The notes under the pieces: generated by a model
What the model was told of the DNA's origin: nothing
The model's database searches: none
What the model saw: the letters and a program-made list of their open reading frames with translations, nothing else
DNA from: Paenibacillus sp. SC116
Lineage (GTDB): Bacteria > Bacillota > Bacilli > Paenibacillales > Paenibacillaceae
Direction: 5' to 3'
Length of the DNA stretch: 64,000 bases
Assembly (NCBI RefSeq): GCF_024733555.1
Contig: NZ_JANIOF010000001.1
Location: 1,326,856-1,390,855 of the forward strand
Part shown: one piece after another, positions 8,151 to 16,296 of the stretch
How the letters are laid out: every line of letters starts with the position of its first letter
Numbering within the stretch: the stretch's first letter is position 1
Translations under genes and position numbers: made by a program

Positions 8151-9556
8151 GTTATTCCTCCATCGGCAAAATGCCCAATAATCGGCTTGCACAGCGGCAT
8201 CCACTGCTCATAGTTGAATGCAGAAGATTCCGCCAGTAATGAAAGGATATGGCGATGTTCCCAGTCCAAATGATGCAAGAATGGCGTTGAATAATCGTGA
8301 ATCTCTGAAATTGGTTGATGCAGCAAGTTTTCTCTTGGCTGATCAAATGTGACCATAGGAATACTCGCTTGCGCTGCAAGATGTTCTATGATGCGAGGCA
8401 TAACACGCTTGTAGTCAAATCTTTTTGCCTGTTCTCTAGCCTCATTACGCATATTCGCCAGCAATCGCTCATCTGAAAGTAGATTACAAACGATGGAGGC
8501 TCCTGTATAAACATCCAGTTGCGGGATGTCGGTTTCCCAATGCACAGGAATAAACATACCATCCACATGCTCGGTTACAATATCCTTGAAACCATCCCAT
8601 TTTGTACAAACGACAGGAATGCCTGCTGCTTTCGCTTCAAGCAAATTATAGCCAAACGTTTCACCAGGATCAGTCGATAAGTTAAGAAGAATATCCGCCT
8701 CGGCCAACAACTTCTCCTTTTGCGATCCGTATACGGCTCCAGTCCATGTAACATAAGATGAGCTCTCAAATTGGTTCTCTATTTCTTGGAGGCGGCTTCG
8801 ATAATGCTCAAGTTGTGCCTGATTGGCACCCGTGTATTCACCTGCAATCATCAAGTGCACTTCATGTCCACTTGTTCTTACAAGATGCGCAAGCTCTATA
8901 ACATGATGAATGTTTTTGACGTCTTCTACCCGACCGATACAGAGCAGTTGCCTTGCTCTCCCTTCATCTCTTCTCTTCATTCTCGGCTCATCGCAAGCAG
9001 AAATAGAAATACATAACGGCTCCTGCAAAGCCATCTCATAGACTGGAGATATGTTCAAAAGGGCACGATATGCACTGTTCGTCGTACATAACAACGTATC
9101 TTCCGGCTGGAGCAAGGGAGCTATGGCAACCCACTGCTTAAGCCAATATTCTGAACCTACCGAGTGAGCAATGATAAAAAATCGAAGCGGTATATGACCT
9201 TGATTGCGCGCGTGCATCAAATAAGGGATGATGGCAGGCACATTGACATAAATCGTGTTCACGCCTGTTTGCTGGACCCACGACCGCAGACGTTCTATTA
9301 ACGTATCTGTTGAATGTGGATATTGTTCATGCCAATGAGGAATAGAACCTCCAAATAGCTTCATCATCTGAAAAGGCTTGATTGCTACAAGTTCAGCATG
9401 TTCCTTCATAAAAGCTACCCACTGGTCATCTACAGCTCGTTCATTAACCCGTTTCGGTTGACCATCTATATAGCCAATTCGAAGTGAACGTGATGATAAT
9501 GGGGGCTTTGAGCAATCCTTTGATGAAGTTAACAAATCACTTTGAGTACTAGACAT
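8147..9556 (-). CDS. Glycosyltransferase family 4 (GT-B fold)
   Basis: 469 residues. The C-terminal half has the GT4 layout: CIGRVEDVKNIHHVIELA, VHLMIAGEY, then ADILLNLSTDPGETFGYNLLEAKAAG with the conserved E-x7-E element, and VVCTKWDGFKDIV. The N-terminal Rossmann domain is present (residues 24-200). No signal or membrane segment is seen, so it acts in the cytosol with a nucleotide sugar. It overlaps asbE by eight bases and the exporter by four, so it belongs to the biosynthetic operon and not to a cell-wall locus. Glycosylation of the catecholate product, as in salmochelin-type siderophores, is one inference. Attachment of a sugar to a carrier-bound intermediate is another. About 90 extra residues after the GT4 domain have no assigned role. 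Confidence 0.85.
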   Translation of the reverse strand: MSSTQSDLLTSSKDCSKPPLSSRSLRIGYIDGQPKRVNERAVDDQWVAFMKEHAELVAIKPFQMMKLFGGSIPHWHEQYPHSTDTLIERLRSWVQQTGVNTIYVNVPAIIPYLMHARNQGHIPLRFFIIAHSVGSEYWLKQWVAIAPLLQPEDTLLCTTNSAYRALLNISPVYEMALQEPLCISISACDEPRMKRRDEGRARQLLCIGRVEDVKNIHHVIELAHLVRTSGHEVHLMIAGEYTGANQAQLEHYRSRLQEIENQFESSSYVTWTGAVYGSQKEKLLAEADILLNLSTDPGETFGYNLLEAKAAGIPVVCTKWDGFKDIVTEHVDGMFIPVHWETDIPQLDVYTGASIVCNLLSDERLLANMRNEAREQAKRFDYKRVMPRIIEHLAAQASIPMVTFDQPRENLLHQPISEIHDYSTPFLHHLDWEHRHILSLLAESSAFNYEQWMPLCKPIIGHFADGGIT

Positions 9557-10520
9557 GTAACTGCCCCTGGCCGCATGTTATCCTCCACTGCTCGTAGAGC
9601 TCATGCAGTTCCTTCTTGATGCTCATTTCCAATTCATCTAATATGTCCAACTTCTGAGTAAGAAGCTCCATCATCTGTGCACTCCCTGTAACCGATACTT
9701 TTATCGCTGAGTATTGTAAAGAAGTCCATCCCTTTACTAGCTTCTTTACTCTACCCAGCATTTCTTCATATACCGCCTCATCTAGTTGCAGTGCAGTGTT
9801 AAAGTACGAAAATGCGTATTCGTAGCTGTGCTTCCGTAAAACGATGAGCCCTAATTGCTTAACTGCGGGCATCAGTAATTGTATTGACTTTCCTTCTCGT
9901 TCTTCTATGATGTCATGAAACAACTGCTTCACACTCTTCGGCAGCTCGTTGTAATCTTTTTTGAATCGAGTATTAAAGTAATGGATAATATCCAAATGGT
10001 CCGGCTCTTGTACCTGTGCATGATCAATATAGAAACCGCCGCCATACTGATTCTTCAAAAAGGCTTCAGCCACATGCTGTTCTGCAACTTCCCCCTCCCA
10101 TTCAAAATCAGGATCATTCATATACAATGCGCCTGACGGGAGTCGCTGTAAGATTACATAGTGAGGCAACTGCTGCTTATGATAGAAAAGCGTCATATGA
10201 GGCATATAATACATGTCCAGCTGAACAATGATAGAACGATTGTCTGGTCGACGGCGCAAATATTGGTGCAACCTTCGATAATTTTGCTGATGTTCAATAC
10301 GTTGGTCATACCATTGAGTTACTGCAACTTTGAACAGTTGTGTAAACCAACTCACCTCGTGGTCGTGATGGATCTTGTCGGAATAATACGTAATGATTCC
10401 TTGTTCCGTAATTTCAAACGGAGCATCCCACGCACCAAAAAACAACGGTCTCGTATCTACCTTATTCATTTTTTCTAATATGTGAGAAAAACAACTAAGC
10501 AAACAATGGACCTGTTCCAT
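9549..10520 (-). CDS. asbE: AsbE-like carrier-protein-to-amine acyltransferase (DUF6005 type)
   Basis: 323 residues with the length, layout and neighbours of petrobactin AsbE, which moves 3,4-dihydroxybenzoyl from AsbD to the polyamine. It shows an N-terminal Cys pair (VHCLLSCF, C6/C10), a central LPHYVILQR (H120) and YMNDPDFEWEGE (D136/D138), followed by a helical C-terminal region. That Cys...His-Tyr...Asp order is the BtrH/C39-like triad. It lies downstream of asbC and asbD homologues as in the asb operon, separated only by one extra carrier protein. No strong ribosome site precedes the ATG, eight bases after the carrier's stop, so translational coupling is likely. AsbE identity is by family pattern and context; the amine acceptor is unknown. 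Confidence 0.75.
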   Translation of the reverse strand: MEQVHCLLSCFSHILEKMNKVDTRPLFFGAWDAPFEITEQGIITYYSDKIHHDHEVSWFTQLFKVAVTQWYDQRIEHQQNYRRLHQYLRRRPDNRSIIVQLDMYYMPHMTLFYHKQQLPHYVILQRLPSGALYMNDPDFEWEGEVAEQHVAEAFLKNQYGGGFYIDHAQVQEPDHLDIIHYFNTRFKKDYNELPKSVKQLFHDIIEEREGKSIQLLMPAVKQLGLIVLRKHSYEYAFSYFNTALQLDEAVYEEMLGRVKKLVKGWTSLQYSAIKVSVTGSAQMMELLTQKLDILDELEMSIKKELHELYEQWRITCGQGQLHV

Positions 10521-10528
10521 GCTATAGA

Positions 10529-10789
10529 TTAACTACTAACCGAGATTTTTTCAGAAATCAACGCCGCAATGTCTCGGACAGAATTAAAACGCTCTACCGT
10601 CATTTCATCATCTTCTAGGAAAATATCGAATTTTTGCTCAATCTCTACGACTAGGTTAATAAGCGTTACTGAATCTATGCCTAGTCTGCTAATTTCCGTT
10701 GCTTCTGTCATCGTCTCCACAGCTTGCGGCTTAGTTGACATCGCCTTTACTCTCTCCATTAAAAACTGAACGATTTCCTGCTTTTGCAT
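10529..10789 (-). CDS. Acyl carrier protein (second of the tandem pair)
   Basis: 86-residue carrier protein with phosphopantetheine site SRLGIDSVTLINLVV (S40) and a GGAGGAG site six bases before ATG. The spacer before the DSV motif (METMTEATEISRLG) differs from the AsbD-like neighbour, and a 64-base gap separates the two. Plain petrobactin operons encode a single AsbD, so this extra carrier is an expansion. It could hold a second acyl unit, or act as a spare aryl carrier for a double acylation. Sequence alone does not say which ligase loads it. Confidence 0.9.
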   Translation of the reverse strand: MQKQEIVQFLMERVKAMSTKPQAVETMTEATEISRLGIDSVTLINLVVEIEQKFDIFLEDDEMTVERFNSVRDIAALISEKISVSS

Positions 10790-10853
10790 ATTAACTCCTC
10801 CTCATGTATAAAGCATTATATATTGAAATAAATAATGAAGCCTTGTTAATAAA

Positions 10854-11126
10854 TCATGAATGGCTAACGTGAACAGTTCGCGGCTCTAGCGTGTTTATAA
10901 ACGCAACAAGTGATTCGACTGTCACAAATATAGAAGGATCAAGCTCATCTTCTGGAACAATCAAAGATAAGTCTTCTTCAATATGGACAATCAATTGCAG
11001 TAACATTACAGAATCAATACCTAGATCATCATGTAGATGCATTGCTGGGTTCAACTCTGGGACATCTTGCAGCTTAAGCTTGTCTACCATCAGTTGCTGG
11101 AGCTGTTCTAATATTGAAATTTGCAT
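10854..11126 (-). CDS. asbD: Aryl carrier protein, AsbD-like
   Basis: 90-residue carrier protein one base downstream of the AsbC-like ligase, as asbD follows asbC in petrobactin operons. The phosphopantetheine serine is S39 in HDDLGIDSVMLLQL; the helix-III region reads EEDLSLIVPEDELDPSIF. GGGGG lies ten bases before the ATG. Expected role: it receives 3,4-dihydroxybenzoyl-AMP from AsbC and presents the thioester to AsbE. Which of the two tandem carriers is the true aryl carrier is inferred from gene order and length only. Confidence 0.85.
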   Translation of the reverse strand: MQISILEQLQQLMVDKLKLQDVPELNPAMHLHDDLGIDSVMLLQLIVHIEEDLSLIVPEDELDPSIFVTVESLVAFINTLEPRTVHVSHS

Positions 11127-11127
11127 G

Positions 11128-12369
11128 CTAGCTACCCCCTTGTTCTAGTAATCTTCGTGATATTTTACCCGATGGCATCTTGCGTATTTCATCAACAATC
11201 TCGATTTCGGCAGGAACTTTGTACGGCGGCAAGTTTTGTATGCACCAATCTCGAATCGCCTTTACTTCTAATGGCGCTCGCAACACAACCTGTGCCTGTA
11301 CACATTCACCTATAATCGGATGGATGCCTCGGTAAACAACAGCTTCATTGACCTCAGGCAACATACTTATCATCGACTCTACTTCCTGAGGAAAAACTTT
11401 AAGACCTGACACATTGATTACATCGTCAATACGCCCTATTACTTGCAGCTGCCTATCAGGACTCCAGAACCCTATATCTTTAGTGCTATGTGTCGATTCA
11501 CCAGCAACAATCTCGATCTCAGTCCGATTGTTAGCACTGTCACCTGTTTGCACCTGTAGATGATGCAATGGTGTTCCCACATCGCTGCTGGAGCTTACTT
11601 GCTGTGATAGACTGATACAGCCTGTCTCAGAACAACCGTATTGCTGCATCACATAATTTGCACGAGCTTGAAGCTGACCCAATAGCGAATCCGACATCGG
11701 TGCACCAGAACTCATAACACGATCCATGCTCGTCGTTTCCGAACTGAAACCAAGTAGTACATGGTATAGTGAGGGAATTCCGTAAACGATGTGCTTTGGA
11801 TTCTCACGAATGATACTCCATGTTAGTTTGGGATTCCGGTTTGTAATTAGGATAGGTGTGGCTCCTCTTGCCAAAGAGGCAAGCACACCACATATCAGAC
11901 CATAAGAATGAGACATGGGTACAAGTACAATAGGAACTTCCTCTTCATCCCCACCTAGTGCTTGGTTATACGCAGCTATTTCTGTATCAATATGTGTCCA
12001 TCTGCGTTTAATCAGCTTCGCATCGCCTGTTGTTCCCGAACTATACTGATAAAGAAATGCATCTTCTTGAAGTGAAGCAGAAGGATCTACTGGGATATAG
12101 GTATCATAATTGCCCCATAGTAAACCATGACATCCCGCTTGTTGAGCAAGCTGAATGGCTTGCTGTTGCGGTGTTTCTCCATGTATAAGCAGTATTGAGC
12201 CATGTTGACTGCGAACATAATGGATACAGGCAAGCAGGTGAGTTGGATCAGAAATGCAAAGCGCTAACACTTTCCCACTAACATGCTCCATTGCTTGTTG
12301 TTGACTAACGTTGATCAAGATTTGTTCGAAGTCTTCTCTCGTCACTTCCACACGATTTACTCGGATCAT
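11128..12369 (-). CDS. asbC: 3,4-dihydroxybenzoate-AMP ligase, AsbC-like
   Basis: 413 residues, matching the short AsbC type (about 410) more than ordinary acyl-CoA ligases (about 500). It opens MIRVNRVEVTREDFEQIL, as AsbC proteins do. It has the P-loop YSSGTTGDAKLIKRRW, the adenine motif MQQYGCSETGCIS, the hinge VIGRIDDVINVSGLKVFP and the C-terminal lysine in KMPSGKISRRL. It should adenylate the aryl acid made by AsbF and load AsbD. A frame extends to 12411, but GGAGGAGCTTAC before 12369 fixes the start. This is the first gene of the operon, 44 bases below the Fur-like box. Confidence 0.87.
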   Translation of the reverse strand: MIRVNRVEVTREDFEQILINVSQQQAMEHVSGKVLALCISDPTHLLACIHYVRSQHGSILLIHGETPQQQAIQLAQQAGCHGLLWGNYDTYIPVDPSASLQEDAFLYQYSSGTTGDAKLIKRRWTHIDTEIAAYNQALGGDEEEVPIVLVPMSHSYGLICGVLASLARGATPILITNRNPKLTWSIIRENPKHIVYGIPSLYHVLLGFSSETTSMDRVMSSGAPMSDSLLGQLQARANYVMQQYGCSETGCISLSQQVSSSSDVGTPLHHLQVQTGDSANNRTEIEIVAGESTHSTKDIGFWSPDRQLQVIGRIDDVINVSGLKVFPQEVESMISMLPEVNEAVVYRGIHPIIGECVQAQVVLRAPLEVKAIRDWCIQNLPPYKVPAEIEIVDEIRKMPSGKISRRLLEQGGS

Positions 12370-12412
12370 GTAAGCTCCTCCATATGGTCGTATTAGAATT
12401 AGGCTCAGCACA

Positions 12413-12445
12413 TGATAAAAATGATCATGACTCGATAACCGTCAA
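12413..12445 (-). promoter_or_regulatory. Promoter of the asb-like operon with Fur-box-like operator
   Basis: Reading the minus strand, TTGACG (12440-12445) is a good -35 element. Just downstream, 12413-12427 matches the 7-1-7 Fur box TGATAAT-N-ATTATCA at 12 of 14 positions; the plus strand reads TGATAAAAATGATCA. The box would cover the -10/start region, the classical place for iron-dependent repression, and ends 44 bases before the asbC-like ATG. No clean -10 hexamer at 17-base spacing is visible; the T-rich stretch inside the box is the nearest candidate. Confidence 0.6.
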
Positions 12446-12783
12446 CATCATCATCCATAGCATTGGAAAGACTAGCTGGATATCACGAGCGTATAACACA
12501 TCCCTGCCCGTGATTGAAGAGAAAAGAATATATAGATCATTCGATAAAGTAAGCGCTTTAAAATTATGTGTCGTGTGAAGATAGCAATTTAAGAAGGGCA
12601 ACCGAGATAGAAAAATTCAGAAGTAAATGTTATTTGAGAGTAAGAAATTGTGAGAGTAAACATTCATGAGGTCTATAGTTAAATGTGATTATATGACGGT
12701 TTGGTCACGTTACGAAAGGGATATATTTCTACAAAAACAGGATAAAATCTTCATATAATCATACACCTTGTGGCGGAAATTGT

Positions 12784-12817
12784 AAACAGCGCAACCCTTT
12801 CTCGACAAGAGCTGCGC
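12784..12817 (-). terminator. Possible terminator after pflA
   Basis: On the minus strand GCGCA...TGCGC arms (12789-12793 and 12813-12817) enclose a loop with further partial pairing and are followed by TGTTTACA. The stem is short and the T-tract weak, so this is tentative. Confidence 0.35.
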
Positions 12818-12841
12818 CTAGTTTCTTTATGATTTCTATGT

Positions 12842-13609
12842 CTACGAAACAGATGGATACATTCTATCTGTTTCTGAATCAGGTTCATTACCTTGTCTCC
12901 CCTTCTCAATAAGCTGAACAGCTCGTTCCACTTCTTGATCTGTTGGAGAAGCCACTCCTGCTAGCGGATAATTCAACCCTAATTCTTCCCACTTGAACGT
13001 CCCCATTTGATGATAAGGAAGCAGCTCAAACTTCTCTACACCATTCAACGACCCAATAAATCGTCCCAAATCCAGTAAATCCTTTTCATCATCACATTTC
13101 GTTGGAACGAAAACATGGCGGATCCACATTTTCTTATCGTTTTCCGACAGCCAGCGAGCCGTTTCTAGTGTCCTTGCATTCGATACAGCCGTTAAGTCCA
13201 TATGTTTTTTATTGTCGATATGCTTTATATCGAGCAGGACGAGATCGGTCACCTCATAAAGATCCTTGAGCTTTTTTACATCATTGACGCCGTTTGTATC
13301 TAGCGTCGTGTGGAGATTCCACCGTTTTTTTACTTCACGAAACAGTTCGGTGACAAACGGAGCTTGCAACGTCGGCTCCCCTCCTGTTACAGTCAATCCA
13401 CCATTAGAGGACCTGTAATAGCTTAAGTAAGGCTCAATTTCACTCAACACCTCATCTATAGTCATAGCCTTGCCGCCAGATAGGTCCCAAGTATCACGGT
13501 TATGGCAGTATTGGCATTGAAGAGCACAGCCTTGCAAAAATAAAACGAAGCGAATCCCAGGTCCATCTACAGTCCCAAACGTTTCAATTGAGTGTACTCG
13601 TGCGTTCAT
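12842..13609 (-). CDS. pflA: Pyruvate formate-lyase activating enzyme (radical SAM)
   Basis: About 255 residues. The radical-SAM cluster motif is CALQCQYCHN (CxxxCxxC), preceded by SIETFGTVDGPGIRF, which is diagnostic for PflA. TVTGGEPTLQ and LLDIKH follow as expected. It installs the glycyl radical on PflB using SAM and a [4Fe-4S] cluster. The frame extends upstream to 13696, but the first 29 codons cover non-conserved sequence next to the terminator. The ATG at 13609, with AGGG eleven bases before it, gives the normal PflA length and N-terminus. It lies downstream of pflB, separated by a hairpin that probably lowers its expression relative to pflB. Confidence 0.93.
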   Translation of the reverse strand: MNARVHSIETFGTVDGPGIRFVLFLQGCALQCQYCHNRDTWDLSGGKAMTIDEVLSEIEPYLSYYRSSNGGLTVTGGEPTLQAPFVTELFREVKKRWNLHTTLDTNGVNDVKKLKDLYEVTDLVLLDIKHIDNKKHMDLTAVSNARTLETARWLSENDKKMWIRHVFVPTKCDDEKDLLDLGRFIGSLNGVEKFELLPYHQMGTFKWEELGLNYPLAGVASPTDQEVERAVQLIEKGRQGNEPDSETDRMYPSVS

Positions 13610-13670
13610 CTGCGATTCATCCCTTTCCCTCTTGAGCAAGCAACTCGCATTCAAGTCTCTTTTTATTGAC

Positions 13671-13734
13671 AAAAAGGGCGCAACCGTCAGGTTCACGACC
13701 GAGACGGTTCGTTTATTCCGACTGCTTGCGCCCT
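13671..13734 (-). terminator. Hairpin/terminator between pflB and pflA
   Basis: On the minus strand AGGGCGCAA (13726-13734) pairs with TTGCGCCCT (13675-13683), followed by a TTTTT tract. Inside the loop a second hairpin, AACCGTC...GACGGTT (13682-13688 with 13703-13709), partly competes with the outer stem. Its position between pflB and pflA suggests partial termination, giving more lyase than activase, or an mRNA processing site. Confidence 0.75.
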
Positions 13735-13768
13735 GCCCTGTTCCTTCTGACTTTACTCAATCACTCTA

Positions 13769-16036
13769 TTACATGGAGCCATGGAACGTTCGATTAATAA
13801 CATCCATTTGCTGCTCACGAGTTAATTTAATGAAGTTAACCGCATATCCAGATACACGAATGGTTAGCTGCGGATAGTTCTCTGGGTGCTCCATCGCATC
13901 CATAAGCTGCTCACGGTCGAACACGTTCACATTTAAGTGATGCGCACCGCGTCCAAAGTATCCATCCAACATCGCTACTAAGTTAGACTTGCGACCATCC
14001 ATATCTTTGCCCAGTGCCTTCGGTACTATCGAGAACGTATTCGAGATGCCATCCAAGCTGTGTTCATATGGCAGTTTCGCAACCGAGTTAAGGGATGCTA
14101 ACGCACCTTTCTTATCACGACCATGCATTGGGTTCGCACCTGGTGCGAACGGTTCGCCTGCCTTACGGCCGTCTGGTGTCGTGCCTGTTTTCTTACCATA
14201 AACGACATTCGATGTAATAGTTAGCACCGACTGAGTTGGCAGTGCATTGCGGTAAGCTTTGTGCTTGCGAATCATGTTCATGAACGATTCAACCAATTCG
14301 ATAGCAATGCTATCGACACGGTCATCATTATTACCGTAGCAAGGATATTCGCCTTCTACTTCGAAGTCGATCGCGATGCCTTGTTCATTGCGAATTGGTT
14401 TTACTTTCGCATGTTTAATCGCACTTAAGGAATCTGCCGCAACCGATAATCCCGCTATACCACATGCCATCGTGCGCAAAATTTCACGGTCATGCAGGGC
14501 CATTTCGATACGCTCATATGCGTATTTATCATGCATGTAATGGATGACGTTCAACGTATTCATATACAGTTTCGCAAGCCACTCCATCATTTGCTTAAGG
14601 CGTTTCATCACTTCATCATAGTTCAAATACTCACTCGTAATCGGAGGAAGCTCAGGACCAACCTGAATGCCAAGCTTCTCATCTCTACCACCGTTAATCG
14701 CGTACAACATTGCTTTCGCTAAGTTGGCACGAGCTCCGAAAAATTGCATCTGCTTACCAATCTTCATCGCGGATACACAGCATGCAATACCATAATCATC
14801 ACCGAAGAATGGACGCATTAAGTCATCATTCTCATACTGGATAGAGCTTGTTTCAATCGAAGCTTTTGCACAATATTTTTTGAATGCTTCAGGAAGCTGC
14901 TCCGACCAAAGTACCGTTAAGTTTGGTTCTGGTGCAGGTCCTAAGTTATATAGTGTGTGCAAGAAACGGAAACTGTTCTTCGTTACGCGGGTCGTACCGT
15001 TCATCGCCATACCGCCGATTGATTCCGTTACCCAAGTTGGGTCACCTGAGAATAATTCATTATAATCAGGGGTACGAAGGAACTTCACGATACGCAGTTT
15101 CATAACGAAATGGTCAACGAGCTCTTGCGCCTCTTCTTCCGTTAGTGTACCTTCTTTTAAATCACGCTCAATATAGATATCAAGGAACGAGGACACGCGT
15201 CCAAGCGACATCGCTGCACCGTTCTGTTCTTTAATCGCTGCTAAGTAAGCAAAGTACAACCATTGGAATGCCTCTGTAGCATTCGTTGCTGGCTTCGACA
15301 TATCAAAGCCATGCATTTCAGCAAGCTGCTTCAATTCGCCCAATGCGCGAATCTGTTCCGATATTTCCTCACGGTCACGAATCGTATCTTGATCCAATGC
15401 ATCCAATTCGAGATTCAGCAGATCCTGCTTCTTCTGTTTGATTAGAAAATCTACGCCATACAAGGCTGGACGACGATAGTCACCGATAATCCGGCCGCGT
15501 CCGTATGCATCAGGCAAGCCCGTAATGACACCCGATTTGCGAGCTAAGCGCATTTCAGAAGTATAAGCATCGAATACGCCTTGGTTATGTGTCTTGCGGA
15601 TGTTCGTAAAGATATCAATGACTTCTTGCGGCATTTCAAAGCCGTAAGCTTTACAAGCATCGATCATCATCTTGATTCCGCCAAATGGTTGAATCGCACG
15701 ACGGAATGGAGCATCTGTTTGTACTCCAACTACTTTTTCCTTCACTTTATCCAAATATCCAGGTTGATGCGATACGATAGAAGAAGGTGTATTTACATCG
15801 ACATCCCAAACGCCACCGTGTTCACGCTCTTCTTTAGATAGTTTGCTGACAATATCCCATAGTTCTTTCGTATTTTGCGTGGCACCTTGTAAAAAGGATT
15901 CATCTCCGTGATAAGGCGCAATATTATACTCGATGAAGTCATTTACGTTAACTTCTCTGCCCCATTTACCTGTTGTAAATCCACGCCATGGTTGAACTGT
16001 TTCTGCTGCTTTCAAATCTTTTTCAGCTACCGACAT
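13769..16036 (-). CDS. pflB: Formate C-acetyltransferase (pyruvate formate-lyase)
   Basis: 755 residues, the normal size. The catalytic pair is visible as CC in [12 protein letters not shown]. The glycyl-radical loop RVSGYAVNF lies near residue 730, close to the C-terminus. Converts pyruvate and CoA to acetyl-CoA and formate under anoxia, in the cytosol. GGAGGG precedes the ATG. A perfect Fnr box lies about 100 bases upstream, and adhE is just upstream on the same strand with its own terminator. The locus is the standard Bacillales anaerobic fermentation set. No anomaly was seen in the coding sequence. Confidence 0.97.
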   Translation of the reverse strand: MSVAEKDLKAAETVQPWRGFTTGKWGREVNVNDFIEYNIAPYHGDESFLQGATQNTKELWDIVSKLSKEEREHGGVWDVDVNTPSSIVSHQPGYLDKVKEKVVGVQTDAPFRRAIQPFGGIKMMIDACKAYGFEMPQEVIDIFTNIRKTHNQGVFDAYTSEMRLARKSGVITGLPDAYGRGRIIGDYRRPALYGVDFLIKQKKQDLLNLELDALDQDTIRDREEISEQIRALGELKQLAEMHGFDMSKPATNATEAFQWLYFAYLAAIKEQNGAAMSLGRVSSFLDIYIERDLKEGTLTEEEAQELVDHFVMKLRIVKFLRTPDYNELFSGDPTWVTESIGGMAMNGTTRVTKNSFRFLHTLYNLGPAPEPNLTVLWSEQLPEAFKKYCAKASIETSSIQYENDDLMRPFFGDDYGIACCVSAMKIGKQMQFFGARANLAKAMLYAINGGRDEKLGIQVGPELPPITSEYLNYDEVMKRLKQMMEWLAKLYMNTLNVIHYMHDKYAYERIEMALHDREILRTMACGIAGLSVAADSLSAIKHAKVKPIRNEQGIAIDFEVEGEYPCYGNNDDRVDSIAIELVESFMNMIRKHKAYRNALPTQSVLTITSNVVYGKKTGTTPDGRKAGEPFAPGANPMHGRDKKGALASLNSVAKLPYEHSLDGISNTFSIVPKALGKDMDGRKSNLVAMLDGYFGRGAHHLNVNVFDREQLMDAMEHPENYPQLTIRVSGYAVNFIKLTREQQMDVINRTFHGSM

Positions 16037-16134
16037 CTGAATCCCTCCAAATTAGTAGGTTTTCTATTTACATCCTGCTTATGCTGTAAGCGATTTGCTA
16101 TGGCTTTATTGTAATACTTTTCACAAAGTTATTA

Positions 16135-16150
16135 TGTGATTTATATCACA
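16135..16150. promoter_or_regulatory. Fnr box upstream of pflB
   Basis: TGTGATTTATATCACA is a perfect TGTGA-N6-TCACA palindrome 99 bases before the pflB ATG. With an Fnr gene in the same block, anaerobic activation of pflBA is the natural reading. Confidence 0.85.
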
Positions 16151-16245
16151 ATGTTATTGTTTTTCTTCCTTCTTACTTTCTATTACAAAACGTATTTGCT
16201 GTTTGTTATGCACAGAACCAACTAGCTATGATCGTCGTCTCATTG

Positions 16246-16282
16246 AAAAATAAAAGACAGCAGAACTTTACACCCTGCTGTC
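16246..16282 (-). terminator. adhE terminator
   Basis: On the minus strand GACAGCAG...CTGCTGTC (8-bp stem, 16256-16263 with 16275-16282) is followed by TTTTATTTTT. It lies 14 bases below the adhE stop and separates it from pflB. Confidence 0.85.
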
Positions 16283-16296
16283 TCCCTGTTCCTTAC

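Larger units (their letters stand above)
12370..12841. other. Intergenic region between the asb-like operon and pflA
   Basis: 472 bases without a convincing gene. It holds the operon promoter and Fur-like site near its left end. A cre-like palindrome (plus strand AGTAAGCGCTTTAA, 12548-12561) lacks the outer bases of a good CcpA site. A possible pflA terminator lies at its right end. The rest is AT-rich and shows nothing recognisable. Confidence 0.6.

Noticed and set aside
1-12445. Calling the operon petrobactin biosynthesis outright
   Set aside because: AsbC, AsbD, AsbE and AsbF homologues are present, but AsbA/AsbB synthetases are not in the window and many foreign genes are interleaved. 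The left end is cut off, so the product stays open.
12548-12561. cre-like palindrome AGTAAGCGCTTTAA upstream of the asb-like operon
   Set aside because: The core fits but both outer positions miss the consensus, and it lies about 180 bases above the operon start. Not listed as a separate regulatory site.
13632-13877. 81-codon plus-strand frame across the pflB end
   Set aside because: It is antisense to pflB and the intergenic hairpin, with no ribosome site or recognisable product.
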